Positions 51,411-62,099 of a stretch of 64,000 nucleotides of DNA are shown in pieces. The position numbers and the translations under genes were made by a program. Origin of the DNA: Hypericum androsaemum (lineage: Eukaryota > Streptophyta > Magnoliopsida > Malpighiales > Hypericaceae); the NCBI GenBank assembly GCA_963995505.1, contig OZ023180.1, forward strand, positions 14,956,689 to 15,020,688, written 5' to 3'. Within the stretch, counting starts at the first letter, position 1. Each line of letters begins with the position of its first letter. The notes below the pieces were generated by a model. It saw only the letters and a program-made list of their open reading frames with translations. It was not told where the DNA came from and made no database searches.

Positions 51411-51959
51411 AATGTACTTTAATGAGCTTAATCAAAACGGAAGTAGTTAACTTTGTAGCCATCTAAAGGATTTCAAATTTCTTAAGAGATGCCTGACTTT
51501 TAAAACAGCAATACCGTTGTGTTGCTTAGATTAGTTCTTTCCCTTCCACAAAATAGTATTTTATTTGTTTATAATCAACTTCCTCCAGACAAATCAATAA
51601 AGGAGTCACATTATGATTAATCGAGTCTTCAGCTTTCCCAACACAAATGCAAATATTACAAATAAAATTTCCTTTAGACTAACCAATATTTGTCGCTATA
51701 ATCAACCTTTAAATCAACAACAGTAACACAGAGCCTGAAACCCCAATATATATATTATATATATATATATAAGAGTATATTATTCCGGATAGATCAACGA
51801 CCAATACAATACTATACGTATAGTATGTAACAAGAAAATGAAGGGAAAATACAGATTAGAAACACAAAAAAATGGTTCAGAAGTGCCCAAAAATAAAAAT
51901 ATATAAGTAAGTAGTATATATAGAATAAAGTATGAAAATAAAAAAAACCAATTAATAAA
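51411..51959. other. AT-rich DNA and 3' flank of the NHL gene
   Basis: Contains a TATATA microsatellite at about 51748-51775. No gene seen. Confidence 0.55.
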
Positions 51960-52745
51960 TTAAATTCTAAACCTGAACTTACAGCTACTATTTTTAACAC
52001 TAATGGCTGTATTAGCAGACAAGTTATTGACCTCAAGGTTGCACCTAACCCTGAAAGTAATCTTCATTAGCTTCAATTTACCAACTTTAATCCTCACCGG
52101 CTGCTTAACTCTGACCCTCAACGGAACACTCCCCGTCTCCTGCTCCTGCTCCTCGACTGTGGCGATCAAGCCACTGGCGTTGGCGGCCTGGCCGGTCATC
52201 GGGATGCTCAAGACGGTGGTGTTCCGGTGGCCCTGGTAGAACTTGGGCAGTGACCCGTCGCCTATCTCGGTGTCGGCATACCACACGCGGATATGGCTCC
52301 CTCCCACGTAGTATATACCGATCTTCTTGTTAGGGTTTCTCGCCGTTACGGTGACGTTGAAAGTCGCCTGCAAGGTGGAGTTATCGCTGAGCGTGAACTG
52401 GGTTATGTCCATCTTGTCGATGGAGTACTTGGGCAGCTTCGGGTGGAAGACGAGGAAGAAGATTCCGACTAAGATTCCGAGGAGGACGATGATGAGCAGG
52501 AGGAGGGAAAGCGTCCAGCAAATGCACCTGCAAAAGCAGCTCCTTCTCTTCTTTGGTGGTCTAGAGTAGGCCATTGGAAAGGCTCGTTGAGGCGCGGGAG
52601 GAGAGGCTGGCCCGGCTGCTTCGAGGACAGCCGGGTCGCCTTTCTCCGACGACTTCAACGTGCCCTGAGGCACTAGGGGAACTGTCGGCTCTTGTGGTGC
52701 CTCGACGTCTCGGGTCACCGGGTGGACTCGTTGTTGATCTGCCAT
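51960..52745 (-). CDS. NDR1/HIN1-like (NHL) protein, LEA-2 family
   Basis: A single exon encodes 261 aa. The first 75 residues are Pro-rich and cytosolic, ending in a basic Cys-rich stretch (PPKKRRSCFCRCICW, 63-77). One membrane helix follows (about 78-100). The remainder is a LEA-2 domain with the family motif NPNKKIGIYY (137-146), several N-glycosylation sites (NST, NVT, NTT, NAS) and a Val/Arg-rich beta part (VPLRVRVKQPVRIKVGKLKL). NHL proteins are type II plasma-membrane or ER proteins tied to defence and stress responses; the basic Cys run resembles NHL6/NHL13-like members. The ATG has no competing start. A TATA-like CTTATATAAG lies 125 bp upstream (52870-52879), and TGGGCCC-type sequence is near 52927. 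Confidence 0.9.
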   Translation of the reverse strand: MADQQRVHPVTRDVEAPQEPTVPLVPQGTLKSSEKGDPAVLEAAGPASPPAPQRAFPMAYSRPPKKRRSCFCRCICWTLSLLLLIIVLLGILVGIFFLVFHPKLPKYSIDKMDITQFTLSDNSTLQATFNVTVTARNPNKKIGIYYVGGSHIRVWYADTEIGDGSLPKFYQGHRNTTVLSIPMTGQAANASGLIATVEEQEQETGSVPLRVRVKQPVRIKVGKLKLMKITFRVRCNLEVNNLSANTAISVKNSSCKFRFRI

Positions 52746-54533
52746 AACTTGTAATTAAAAAATATGGAAGTGCGAATATTCTTTAATTACTTTTGTTTAG
52801 ATAGAGCTAGCTACCAAATCCACATTAATATGCAAATGTGAGTTTAGATTATTTGGGTGCTTCGTGTGCTTATATAAGAAAACTGAATTGTGGGGTTAGG
52901 CTTTTTATGAGGTTGCGTATGTAGACTGGGCCCGAAGTTTCCTTTCTTTAGCGTTTATGTGTTCGCTTTTGGAGGTGGGTCAGTTTCGTGGGGCAGCTTG
53001 GGAGAGACCCATTCCCATACCAATAGTTTGAATGTACCAGATTTCTAGAACTTATGGGTGAAACGTTGTTGATTAGTATTACATAGAAGAACTTTGTTTT
53101 AGACATTAATATAATTCGATGTATTTTTTATGGACAAACTTAAGAGTTGTGTAACATCGGTTGAAAAGCGTACAATCCTTTTTTATTAGATAGGAAGGTT
53201 TGTTGCATGTACATAGAGAATTCGGAATAATGAAGTACGAGTTAATTAAAAAATTCTAAGTTCAGATTTTATGATTGCAAATATTAAAGGAAGTACTATT
53301 TAAATAGAGTGTCATAGTGTTCAAAATTGAATATAGAAATTCACAAAAAATAGCTAATTTGCAAATTTCACTTTCCATTACAGCTTAACAATAATACGTG
53401 CGGTCTTTTAAAATAATTGTTTTATTATTATTATTATATTTGAATTAGTTTCAATTAGTATTTTCGAAAAGAAAATAAACTAACGGAATATTCAATTACG
53501 CGTATCTTTGTCTTTCACATTGGGTGCAAGTTTCAACTTACGGTCGATCGCTAATATTCGGATTCAATTATTATTTTCTTATTGCGGTGCTCGATCGGCG
53601 AGTACACACAAATTAATGAGTTATAGCTAGTTGGCTACACGTATATATTTTACGGATTACCAAGTTAATACATAGCCGCCACGATTTTTTTTAAACAAGC
53701 CGCCACGATTATAATGACCAGTATGTTTTTTAGGGAGTTAAATTTGGTTCGATGAACTTCATTTGCCGTGATTATCGTATAAATAGTTGCAGTGTTATAA
53801 GTTATTATTAAATGTGAAAAATTTACAAAATTATAAACTGTTATATTGGATACAAAGATTTTATAGTATTATATTGTGTGGCACTTGTTTATTTCTTACT
53901 TTGCGAGATTCCTCTCTGTGTTAGATATTTCAAGAAAAGCCAGTAAAGTCGTTGGTAATCGTATAAAATGATTATTGGAATAGGAAGAAAACGAGAAGCC
54001 GGAAAAGTGTAGATTGCACGGTGTTTTGATGAGTTCAACATTAATACACTTACGCAGAGAATTTTCTTTTATTCCATATTTATATGGAAGATTAATTTGA
54101 AAACGACTATTCTCACAATGCCGCGTCAATATATAGTTCACACCTCAAAATATCTTAGTTTGACGATTATTTTGCAGGTCATCTAAATCAATTCGGAATA
54201 TATTGGGATGGGATAAACATCATTCAAATGTTCTATCCAAGTTAAATTATTTTTTTAATAAGTAAAATTTTATATTACACCAGTAATATTACATTATATA
54301 AAGATATAGAAATATTGATCTATATAAAGCGTCTATATCAAAATCTTCCTTAGCAGTATTTTGAAGCTGAATTAGTCGGATTATTGAGTGTCTGAATAAT
54401 AATTAATAAGAAAAAAAAAATCTAACTTACGAAACAGATCAATTCGCGTCAAGTGAAAGTGCAAATGCAGCCAAGCCTAATCTTCTTGACTTTCTCAACG
54501 TCTCAACAAAGAAATTATCAACATAAATGGTAC
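52746..54533. other. Promoter of the NHL gene and AT-rich intergenic DNA
   Basis: The first 150 bp hold the TATA-like CTTATATAAG at 52870-52879. No other gene is seen; short open frames (for example near 53896-54141) show no recognisable protein. Confidence 0.5.
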
Positions 54534-54589
54534 TTACCCTAAAAAAAAACTTAAATGGTACTCTTTGAATATATTCGGGTTTCTATTTT

Positions 54590-55570
54590 TTCCTAAAATA
54601 AGATTGAAGCTGACTGATGTGGTTGGCATTGGAATAACGGAGCAGGGGAGGTATATACTTGGGGGTGGTTGAGCTTGATTCTCCTTAAGCATGTCAGTCC
54701 CATCTACCGGCACAGGAACTTCCGACACATTGGAGGAGGCTAGGGTACTCGAAGAATTCCATGAAGAATGTTGGAGGTTGCTCTTGCCAGATACCTGTAC
54801 TGATCGCTCCCATCCCTCATCAACAACTCTCCTTGGTTTACTCGGGGACGCTCGTAGACATTCGCCATAAGAATCGATAGAGTCCGAGGAGAGATGCAGG
54901 ATCACAATCTTTATTAATATGGCCAAGACAACCACATCGATAGCAAAAAGACTCTAGTCTCTTGTACTTGAAATAGACCGTAACCATATTGCCTCCCTGG
55001 AAACGGATCCTCTTGTTTCGGCAGAGCAGACCTCACATCGATCAATATCTTGATCCGCATATATTTTCCGTAAAACTCCATAGAGTCATCAAAGGTCATG
55101 AAAGTACCGAGAAGATTACCGATGGATAGTGCAGTCAAATCCACAAAGAAACCCTAACCCAGAAAGACACAAAGAACAAATCCACATTCGAGGGTTGGAC
55201 ATCACCACGCATCTCCTTGAGAACAACCATGTTCTTGTCGAAGTGCCATGGCTGATCTTGGAGAATCTGATCCATATCATGTCTATCGTTGAACTGAAAT
55301 AGAAATCGGGCGTTGCCGATTCCTGTAATTTTTATTCCATACCGTGGTTTCCAGATGTTCTTCATCATTGTCATGAAAGCCATGGAATTGAATGCCTTTT
55401 TGGTCCAAACCGAACCCACCAAGAACAAACGACCTGTGTTACTATCACCACCGCCACTCAAATCAACAGGGAGATCAACGATCTCATCTTCCTCAACGCT
55501 AACCGACGTCGAAAACCCAGAAAAAATGGGGTCAAGATCAGCCGACATCTTGCTTAAAAACCCCAAGTAA
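54590..55570 (-). pseudogene. LINE ORF1-type (DUF4283/zinc knuckle) pseudogene
   Basis: Reading leftward, LFLVGSVWTKKAFNSMAFM, NARFLFQFNDRHDMDQILQD and QPWHFDKNMVVLKEM match the DUF4283 part of plant LINE ORF1 proteins. After a frameshift, SIGNLLGTFMTFDDSMEFYG, YMRIKILIDVRSALPKQ and a Cys-poor remnant of the zinc knuckle follow. Further frames run to about 54590 with a Ser/Pro-rich tail. No endonuclease or RT is found downstream, so the LINE is truncated or the ORF1-like unit was moved alone. Confidence 0.75.
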
Positions 55571-55686
55571 AGGGACGAATACTGTAGAAGGAGTGAGAAA
55601 CCCTAAGCAAAGGGACTTAAGAGCAGGTCTTCCTTTTTTTACTTGGAAGGTATTTTGTAAATGTGCACTCTCAAGTAAATAATTAA

Positions 55687-56990
55687 GCGACAACTACACT
55701 TTTAGTAATTGTGGTTTTGCGGATTAACATATTCATGTAGTTTAAAAACAACGTTTTGAATCATGTGGTATGCACTCTCGTGTCATTTTAAGCTCAAATG
55801 ACTCCCGGAGCCAAAATTTGCTCCAAACCAAAAAACGGGACCGTTTTGCAGCTGAGTTGGTAGCCACATCAAATTTTTTTAACCTGCTTGGCAATGTGAA
55901 TTGTCTAGAGTTAAAATATTCATTTTAATCTCTATTTTATTTATAGCTTTTCATAAAAGCCCTTCTCTCCATCTCCATCTCCATCTCCCCTCTATACTCT
56001 CTCGTTCGTCTTCTTTCTCCCATCCTCCTCAAGCAAGCAACCAACAAAAGAAATCAAATGACAGCCCAAAAAAGAACATCACCATGAAACCAAAGTTCTC
56101 TTAAAATACATAAACTCATAAACACAAAGACATAAATCCATAAACACAAACAACACATAAAACAGAACCCTTCTATTAAATTCTTCTCTCTCCCCAATTA
56201 CTAAACAAAAATAAAACCCTAAAAAATAAAAAATAAACTCCTACATGGAAACTGAGTATTAAGTCACGTAAATCACAAGGTGCGCCGGATCAGGGGTTGA
56301 GCTTTAACTCAATCAAATTGAGGGCTTCAACTAGAAATCGAGAGCGATTTTGGGTAAAGGAAGACGAGACCAGCCAGATCCTCGCCAAGATCCGGTCCGA
56401 CTCCGACCCCGATGACCCAGACGAGGCTGTTCCAAGCCTATCCTCCAACTCTTCCTCTGCCGCGAACTCCACCGCCTACTCGCTGGGCCCCACGATCACC
56501 GGCTGGGACATGGAGTATAAGGTATGGCTCTCGAGGAACCGGAGTTCCTTAGCCACGTTAATGGTCGGCCGCGGGTCTTGCTCCTAACCAGTTCGCCCCC
56601 TAGCCTGTGCGATAACCTCTCATCTTCATTTTCTAAGCGGGAGAGAAGAGACAGGGGGATTAGAAATTGAGAGGTTAGGGTTTTAATTTGGGTGTTTTTG
56701 AATATATAAAGGAGGGGCATTTGAAATATAATAAAAAAGTAAGGGACTTAAATAATAATAAAATTGGCCCAAAAATAATGCCAAGCGGGATGAAAAATTA
56801 TGATGTGGCTGCCAACTCAGTTGTTGGACGACGTCGTTTGATGGTTCAGAATAAATTTTGGCTCGGAGAGCGATCCGAGCCTAAAAGTGAAACACAGGTA
56901 CATACCACAGGATTCAAAACGTCGTTTTTAAACCACAGGATCATATATGTCAAAACGCGAAATCACAAGTACTAAAAATATACTTTTCTC
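55687..56990. mobile_element. Fold-back Mutator-like element D with 9-bp target duplication
   Basis: AATAATTAA flanks the element exactly at 55678-55686 and 56991-56999. The arms (about 55687-55975 and 56700-56990) are inverted copies, sharing GACGTTTTGAATC(A/C)(T/C)GTGGTATG-like and GAGCCAAAATTT, CTGAGTTGG(T/C)AGCCACATCA. A 9-bp duplication with long inverted arms is a hallmark of Mutator-like elements. The interior (55980-56700) has CT-rich leader-like DNA and a GC-rich coding-like stretch on the plus strand. There is no transposase. Confidence 0.85.
56270..56590 (+). pseudogene. Gene-like insert in element D, origin unknown
   Basis: The plus-strand frame from 56297 includes RERFWVKEDETSQILAKIRS, an acidic stretch, a Ser-rich run and AYSLGPTITGWDMEYKVWLS. 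GC content and the strict third-base pattern at 56370-56520 look like host coding DNA, as in captured gene pieces, and GAGTATAAG/GTATGG near 56520 could be an exon end. I do not recognise a family. Confidence 0.4.
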
Positions 56991-56999
56991 AATAATTAA

Positions 57000-58170
57000 A
57001 TATACCTCATTTCATCATTTCCTTCCCATTGATTGTTGTACATGAATTTTTTTTTCTTTTCCTTTTTTAAGGAGAGTATATACTTGGGCTTCTTTTGATC
57101 TTTCTATTTCACTTTCATACTTTCAGCCTTCAGGTGGGCCTCACAAGGCCCATTTTGAGATGCGTATGGTTGTTTATTTTCAATAGCAAATGAGATTAGG
57201 TTGATTATATAAATAACCCGAATCCGAAATTCTGAATCATGAACCACAAAGATTCTTAATAATCTCGCCAAATTCTGAATCCCAATTTGATCGCAAGATG
57301 ATTATCTTGTTTATAGTGATAGTCAAAGTGCTTTAAACTAAACAAGAATGTCACTTTGGTCGCATTAAGTACATATATGTTCGATATTATTGACTCCTTA
57401 TGGCTATTGAAGAGCAAAAGATGAAGTTATACATGAATCATACTGATTAATATTCTCACCCGGTCAGTGCCTCTCGGTAAGCTTTATTTATGTGCATAGG
57501 TGCTCGTAATTAAATGCAGCCAAAATAATTTCTCTCTCAATGTGTGTGAGGGGAAGAATTGGTGGTCCCCACGTAGGAAATAAGAAAGACAAAAAAAAGA
57601 TGGGACACAATTTATCAAGTAGAAGAGATAATGATAAAAAACATGGGATCATTTCTTGGGGAAAAAAAAGCAAGAGATGGGATGATTGAATTAAATTAGG
57701 CGTGGAGTTGGGTGGAAAATTAATTTTGGAGGGTGGAGTAGATACTTTGTAACAAGATAGTTTTTAAGTTCAGAGGAAGGAGTTTGAGATAGAAATAAAG
57801 TTTTTATTGTAAAATATGAGTGAAACATGACTTGAGAGTAGTATTATATAACTTGAAATGACAGACGGTGAATATTTTTACGGCTATAATTTTTGATAAT
57901 TTTTCGAAACTAGTCCCGTGAAACTAATCCTGAGAAGAATCTGCGTATGATGGCAATCGTTAAGCAAATTAATCATGGAAAGAAGCATTGGAAACAATCA
58001 GACAGAGGCTTAGGAATCATTCATTGTTGGTTATAAAAAGAGGAGAGAGAGAGAGAGAGGACCATAAGAAACAATGTAGCTGCAAGTTTGCAACCGTTCA
58101 AAATGTAAACTAATTGTAGTGGAAAAGGATATGAGTAAAAAGATGACTTGTGTGTCTATCTCATCTCATC
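57000..58170. other. Intergenic DNA, no gene seen
   Basis: AT-rich, with a GA tract at about 58041-58060 and repeated CATCTCATCT at 58160-58178 in the 3' flank of the next gene. Confidence 0.5.
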
Positions 58171-60076
58171 TCATCTCGAAGCAGCAGATGCAGCTATAGG
58201 AACTGGCTGCACATGTTTACCACTACCAACTCGACCACGTCCAATGCCGGTTTTCTGCCCGCTGATGCCTCTCCGCTTATCTTCGTTGCGGCTCGGTGAC
58301 TCTGTTCTATTGCTCCTTTGAGATCCCGCCAGAAGCCTCTCCGATCTCGAGGTACAACAATCGGTTGAATCGGCTGAGTTGGGTTCCCATGATGAGGTAG
58401 AGTTTGCCCACTGCACCAATATAACTGTTGCTACCTGAGGATTCTTGCTCCTCCACGTCTCCTCCCACAGGCAAGGTACCTCCCCGTCCCGAAGTCACAT
58501 ATTTGTGAATGCTAGGCTCCACGAGGTCATCGCTCGCCTATATTTCTGATTCCACAAAAGGGCCTTTGGAGCTTGTTCTGGAGTTAAGGTCTGCAACGGC
58601 TTCGAGGATGGAACGGGCCTTTGAGAGACAAGGCGGGAGCGAGACAGCCTGAATAGGGACGTTCTTCTGGTGGAAGTTTTGGATGTCTTCCAGTAACAGA
58701 GCGGTGTATGACGGAGGCTGATCCAGTAGTGCTTCCGGATCGATGTCCAGCTCACGGGACCGCCTGGCAGCCCTGCTTCTAGTTAGCATCTGGGGTCTAG
58801 AGGATGATTCATCATCGCCTGGCGCAACGGATGCATTCGCTGGCGCAGCTTCCTCCGTATGTAGCTGTTCTTTAGCATACTTAGCCTTGTTGTCCAGGGA
58901 GCCAATGTGGTTGCCTTCTTTTGTAATGACTAGGTTGTTGGTCTCAGCGGTTGGCTTCTGCAGAAGTCCCTGAAAGAAAAAAGGTTCACATTGGAAACAC
59001 ATTCTTTTTTTTTTAGCTGAGCTTTAAAAGCAAACAATATTCGATAATCGAAACAGGCAATTAATTACCCACTTTCGAGACCAGTATGAACATTTGAACA
59101 CTAAGACTACCGGATTAAAGAATAACAACACCAGGTTCTGCAGTTGTACCTTGTTGTTGTTAAGGGAATTCGGGTCGATCTCGGCGAGCGGGTTTCTTTT
59201 CCTGTAAGGAGAGTGCTCTGCCTTCCTCGAAGAGTTGCGGCTAAGTGATGGCTGCTGCTGCTGCTGGTTGTTACTCTCATTGGCAGCCCTCGCATTCACC
59301 CGCGCAGGGGAGATCGAACGAGGTGCATTCTCACCAACGTTCCTCTTCACCGAGATCCGCATAATCGAGGTTGTCTCAGTGCCGTTGTTGCCTTTATCCA
59401 TTGCCAAGGAAGAAACAGTGGCAGGGACAGAGATCAATTTCCCTGGTCTATTATTAGTAGTACCATTCCCGACATTATTAGCGTTCGAATTGGATTCCAA
59501 TCTCCTGCCAGGAGACCGGCTCATCCTCCTCTCTCTGCTCCCAGACCGCTGGTCCCTCTCCGTGCTCGGTGTCCTCCTCCTCCTCCTCCCTTGAGAAGAA
59601 GAACCAGATCGAATCTTCCCATTCGATTGCCTGTCACGTGAACGATCCCGCCTTGTCTCTCTGCCATCATCCCCATACTCACCAGCAGACCCCCCTGCTT
59701 CGAGGCTCTGATCAAAGTCATAACTCCGCTTCGAACCCGAGTACTTCTTGCTCCACGAAGCCCCGACATTCTCCGACGAATTGTTCCTGCTAAGCCTCCC
59801 ACATTGTATCAGAATCGCATCCACCTCCTCCTCCTCCTCCTTGGTGCAGCTCGATGTCCCATTGTTGCTGCCGAGAGGAGAAACATCCCGCTCCCGCTCA
59901 TGGCTCCTCCTGTGCTTTATCACGAATATCTCCTTCTTCGCCCGCGGCCCCTCCCCTTCTTCCGCTTGCTTCTTCTTCGCCCGCGGCCCCTCCCCTTCCT
60001 CCGGTTGTTTCATGACCGGAACCGAGGCGTTGAGAGCAGTTGCCTGCTCGTTCTTCTTGCTCAGGCAACTCCCCAT
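58171..60076 (-). pseudogene. At1g65710-like Ser/Arg-rich protein gene, broken in exon 2
   Basis: Exon 1 (60076-59150) starts MGSCLSKKNEQATALNASVP: Gly2 and Cys4 fit N-myristoylation plus palmitoylation, so membrane attachment is likely. It continues with a duplicated GEGPRAKK, EVDAILIQCGRLSRNNSSEN, an Arg/Ser-rich basic part and RKRNPLAEIDPNSLNNNK. Exon 2 (from 58969) reads DIDPEALLDQPPSYTALLLE, then IQNFHQKN and FVESEI, then meets TAG at 58538-58540. The same frame goes on with DDLVEPSIHKYVTSGRGG and ESSGSNSYIG. A frameshift near 58425 then leads into TSSWEPNSADSTD and IGRGRVGSGK to a TGA at 58171. Related proteins, as I remember them, run through both points. A 452-residue product could still be made. 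Function of the family is unknown to me. Confidence 0.72.
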
Positions 60077-60651
60077 GTTCCCTCGACAACCAACAGTGGG
60101 AGAAAAAAAGATGAGAGAAGGGGAATAATGGATTGTTGCTTGCGGTTTCCGAGAAACAAGATATGGAATGGATTTTTAAAAATGGTTGCTTTGGGAAAGA
60201 GAGAGATTCAAAATTGAGGGAGGGAAAAAGAGCCGTTTAGATAAATGCAATGGACTGGCTGTGGTCTGGTCTGGTCTGAGTCTGACCCCACCCACTAATC
60301 TTATCTATAAACACTGTCCTTTTTTCTCTTTTATTATAATCTTTTTAAAATTCGAAAGTTGGGTGGTTATTCATTGCAGGGATTTCTTTTTTGATTGCCT
60401 TTTTTATTACCAACAATCATTCTCTTTTGTCTCATTGTTTCCTACTCACTAGTGGCCGAATTTCGTGGGGATAAGACTTTTCTTTGTCATATATTTTTTG
60501 GTGACAATTTTGTAAATATAATATGACAATCATGATCAATATTAAAAAATTATATATTAAACTACAAATTAAGGATGAGATAATTATGAAAAGAGAAAAA
60601 AAATAGGAAAAAAGAAATTTTAAACATACCAAGAAAATACGTTTTTAAATA
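60077..60651. other. Upstream region of the At1g65710-like gene
   Basis: Noncoding; includes GGTCTGGTCTGGTCTGAG direct repeats at about 60264-60281 and AT-rich DNA up to the next element. Confidence 0.5.
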
Positions 60652-60925
60652 AGAAAAAAATATACTTAAGTACCCTATAGTTTTACCAATTATTACTTGG
60701 GTACCCTGTACTTTTAAAACCGTAAAATATGTCCAACTTATTTCAATTTTTATCACGGACTGGTCAGAGTTTTTTTTGGCAACGGCATCATTTTATAGCC
60801 GATGTAAACTGCCACATGGCAGTGAATCAGATTGTTTGATGCTCATCTGGCAATGGTAAATTATAAATTAGTACCAAATTAAAATTTTTAAAAATTGTGA
60901 AAATTTCAAAAATCAAAATAAATTC

Positions 60926-60998
60926 AGTTGCCGGGGGAATCGAACTTAAGTCATCTAGTTGAAAGTCTGACATCATCACCAACTAGGCTACAACAATA
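60926..60998 (-). pseudogene. tRNA-Glu-like sequence, left arm of element C
   Basis: On the minus strand GTAGCCTAGTTGGTGATGAT gives a good A box, CTTTCAA sits where the anticodon loop falls (UUC-like), and AAGTTCGATTCCCCCGGCAA gives a good B box and 3' arm. The 5' acceptor half (CTATTGTT) pairs poorly with the 3' end, so it is not called a working gene. Position matches the right-arm copy in mirror orientation. Confidence 0.6.
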
Positions 60999-61228
60999 GA
61001 GGTGTTCATCAAACGCATCATGTAATTTATATAATTAACTTATAAGATGTGCTTCCCACTACTCATCTTCTTTCTCCTAGCTCATCTTCTCAATTAAAAA
61101 AAAATCAGATTATTCCATGTTTGGTCTTGTTGCCACTATCAAGGTATAATATGATTACAACATTCTTAAATATCCAAGCACGCTTAATAAATTAAATATA
61201 TAAATTATATGTTGTATCTAATCAAGAC

Positions 61229-61300
61229 CTCATTGTAGCCTAGTTGGTCAAGATATTTGGCTCTCACCCGGATGATTCAGGTACAAGTCCTAACAACGGC
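61229..61300 (+). pseudogene. tRNA-Glu(CTC)-like sequence, right arm of element C
   Basis: CATTGTAGCCTAGTTGGTCA then AGATATTTGGCTCTCACCCGG closely follow plant tRNA-Glu, including the CTCTCAC anticodon loop (CUC). The T arm AGGTACAAGTCC and end CAACGG are decayed but alignable, with CATTG/CAACGG still partly able to pair. The B box is damaged. Confidence 0.65.
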
Positions 61301-61654
61301 ATTTTTTTGGCGTGTTTGCAAGTTTTATTAAATTTGGTACTAATTTGATAATTTAACCACCGTCTCGTTAGCTTTGAGTAATCCTAGTCTAAGCTATGTG
61401 GCAGTCCACGTCGGGTATAAAACGATGCCATTCGCAAAAAAAAACTTGGACCAGACCTCAGGACCGGTCCATGATAAAAATTGAAATAAGATGGACCTGT
61501 TTTACGATTTTAAAATCACAGGGTATCGATAATCGGTAAAACTACAGGGTACTTAAGTATCTTTTCCCTTTTAAATATACTCAGCTATAAAATAGGGCTC
61601 GGGTAGTTATGGAAAGAGCGAAGAAAAAAAGGAAAAATGAAATTTCAATAAAGT

Positions 61655-62095
61655 CTCGTAGTGGTACTCAATATAGGTGAGAATGACATACATTCAATAT
61701 GACATTGGTACTCCATATAAATGATAATGTATATATTACACTCATAATAGTATATAACGAGAATGATAATGGTATGATAGTGTTACTTAATATATATGAT
61801 AATTGTATACATTCAATATGGCATTGCTACTCAAAATAAATAATAATAGTATACTTTGTTGATGATAATGGTGTAAATTCAATATGACATTCATATTCAA
61901 TATAAATGATAATGGTATATTTTGCGACTAATATTGATATACAATGATAATAATAGAAGTTTAACAGTGGTACTCAATATAAATGAGAATGATATACATT
62001 CAATATGACATTGGTTCTCATTATAAATGATAATGGAACAATAACGACTAATATTGATATACAACGATAATGAATGATAATGGTATACGAAAATG
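61655..62095. repeat. Degenerate AT-rich tandem repeat (TGATAATGGTATAC type)
   Basis: Phrases TTCAATATGACATTGGTACTC, AATATAAATGATAATGGTAT and GACTAATATTGATATACAA recur several times at uneven spacing over 440 bp. It looks like an old minisatellite with larger units made of smaller ones. Confidence 0.7.
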
Positions 62096-62099
62096 GTAC

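Larger units (their letters stand above)
60652..61568. mobile_element. Fold-back Mutator-like element C carrying tRNA-Glu-like arms
   Basis: TTTTAAATA flanks the element exactly at 60643-60651 and 61569-61577 (9 bp). The arms (about 60652-61000 and 61225-61568) are inverted copies: the left has ACTTAAGTACCCTATAGTTT, the right the complement of ACTTAAGTACCCTGTAGTTT. Shared inner phrases are AATTTTTATCA and ACTGCCACAT. At the inner end of each arm is a tRNA-like sequence. The spacer (61000-61225) is AT-rich. There is no transposase. The ends GAAAAAAATATACTTAAG resemble those of elements A and B only loosely. Confidence 0.88.

Noticed and set aside
61229..61300. Functional tRNA-Glu gene
   Set aside because: The T arm and B box are altered and the acceptor stem pairs imperfectly; its position in a transposon arm favours a pseudogene.
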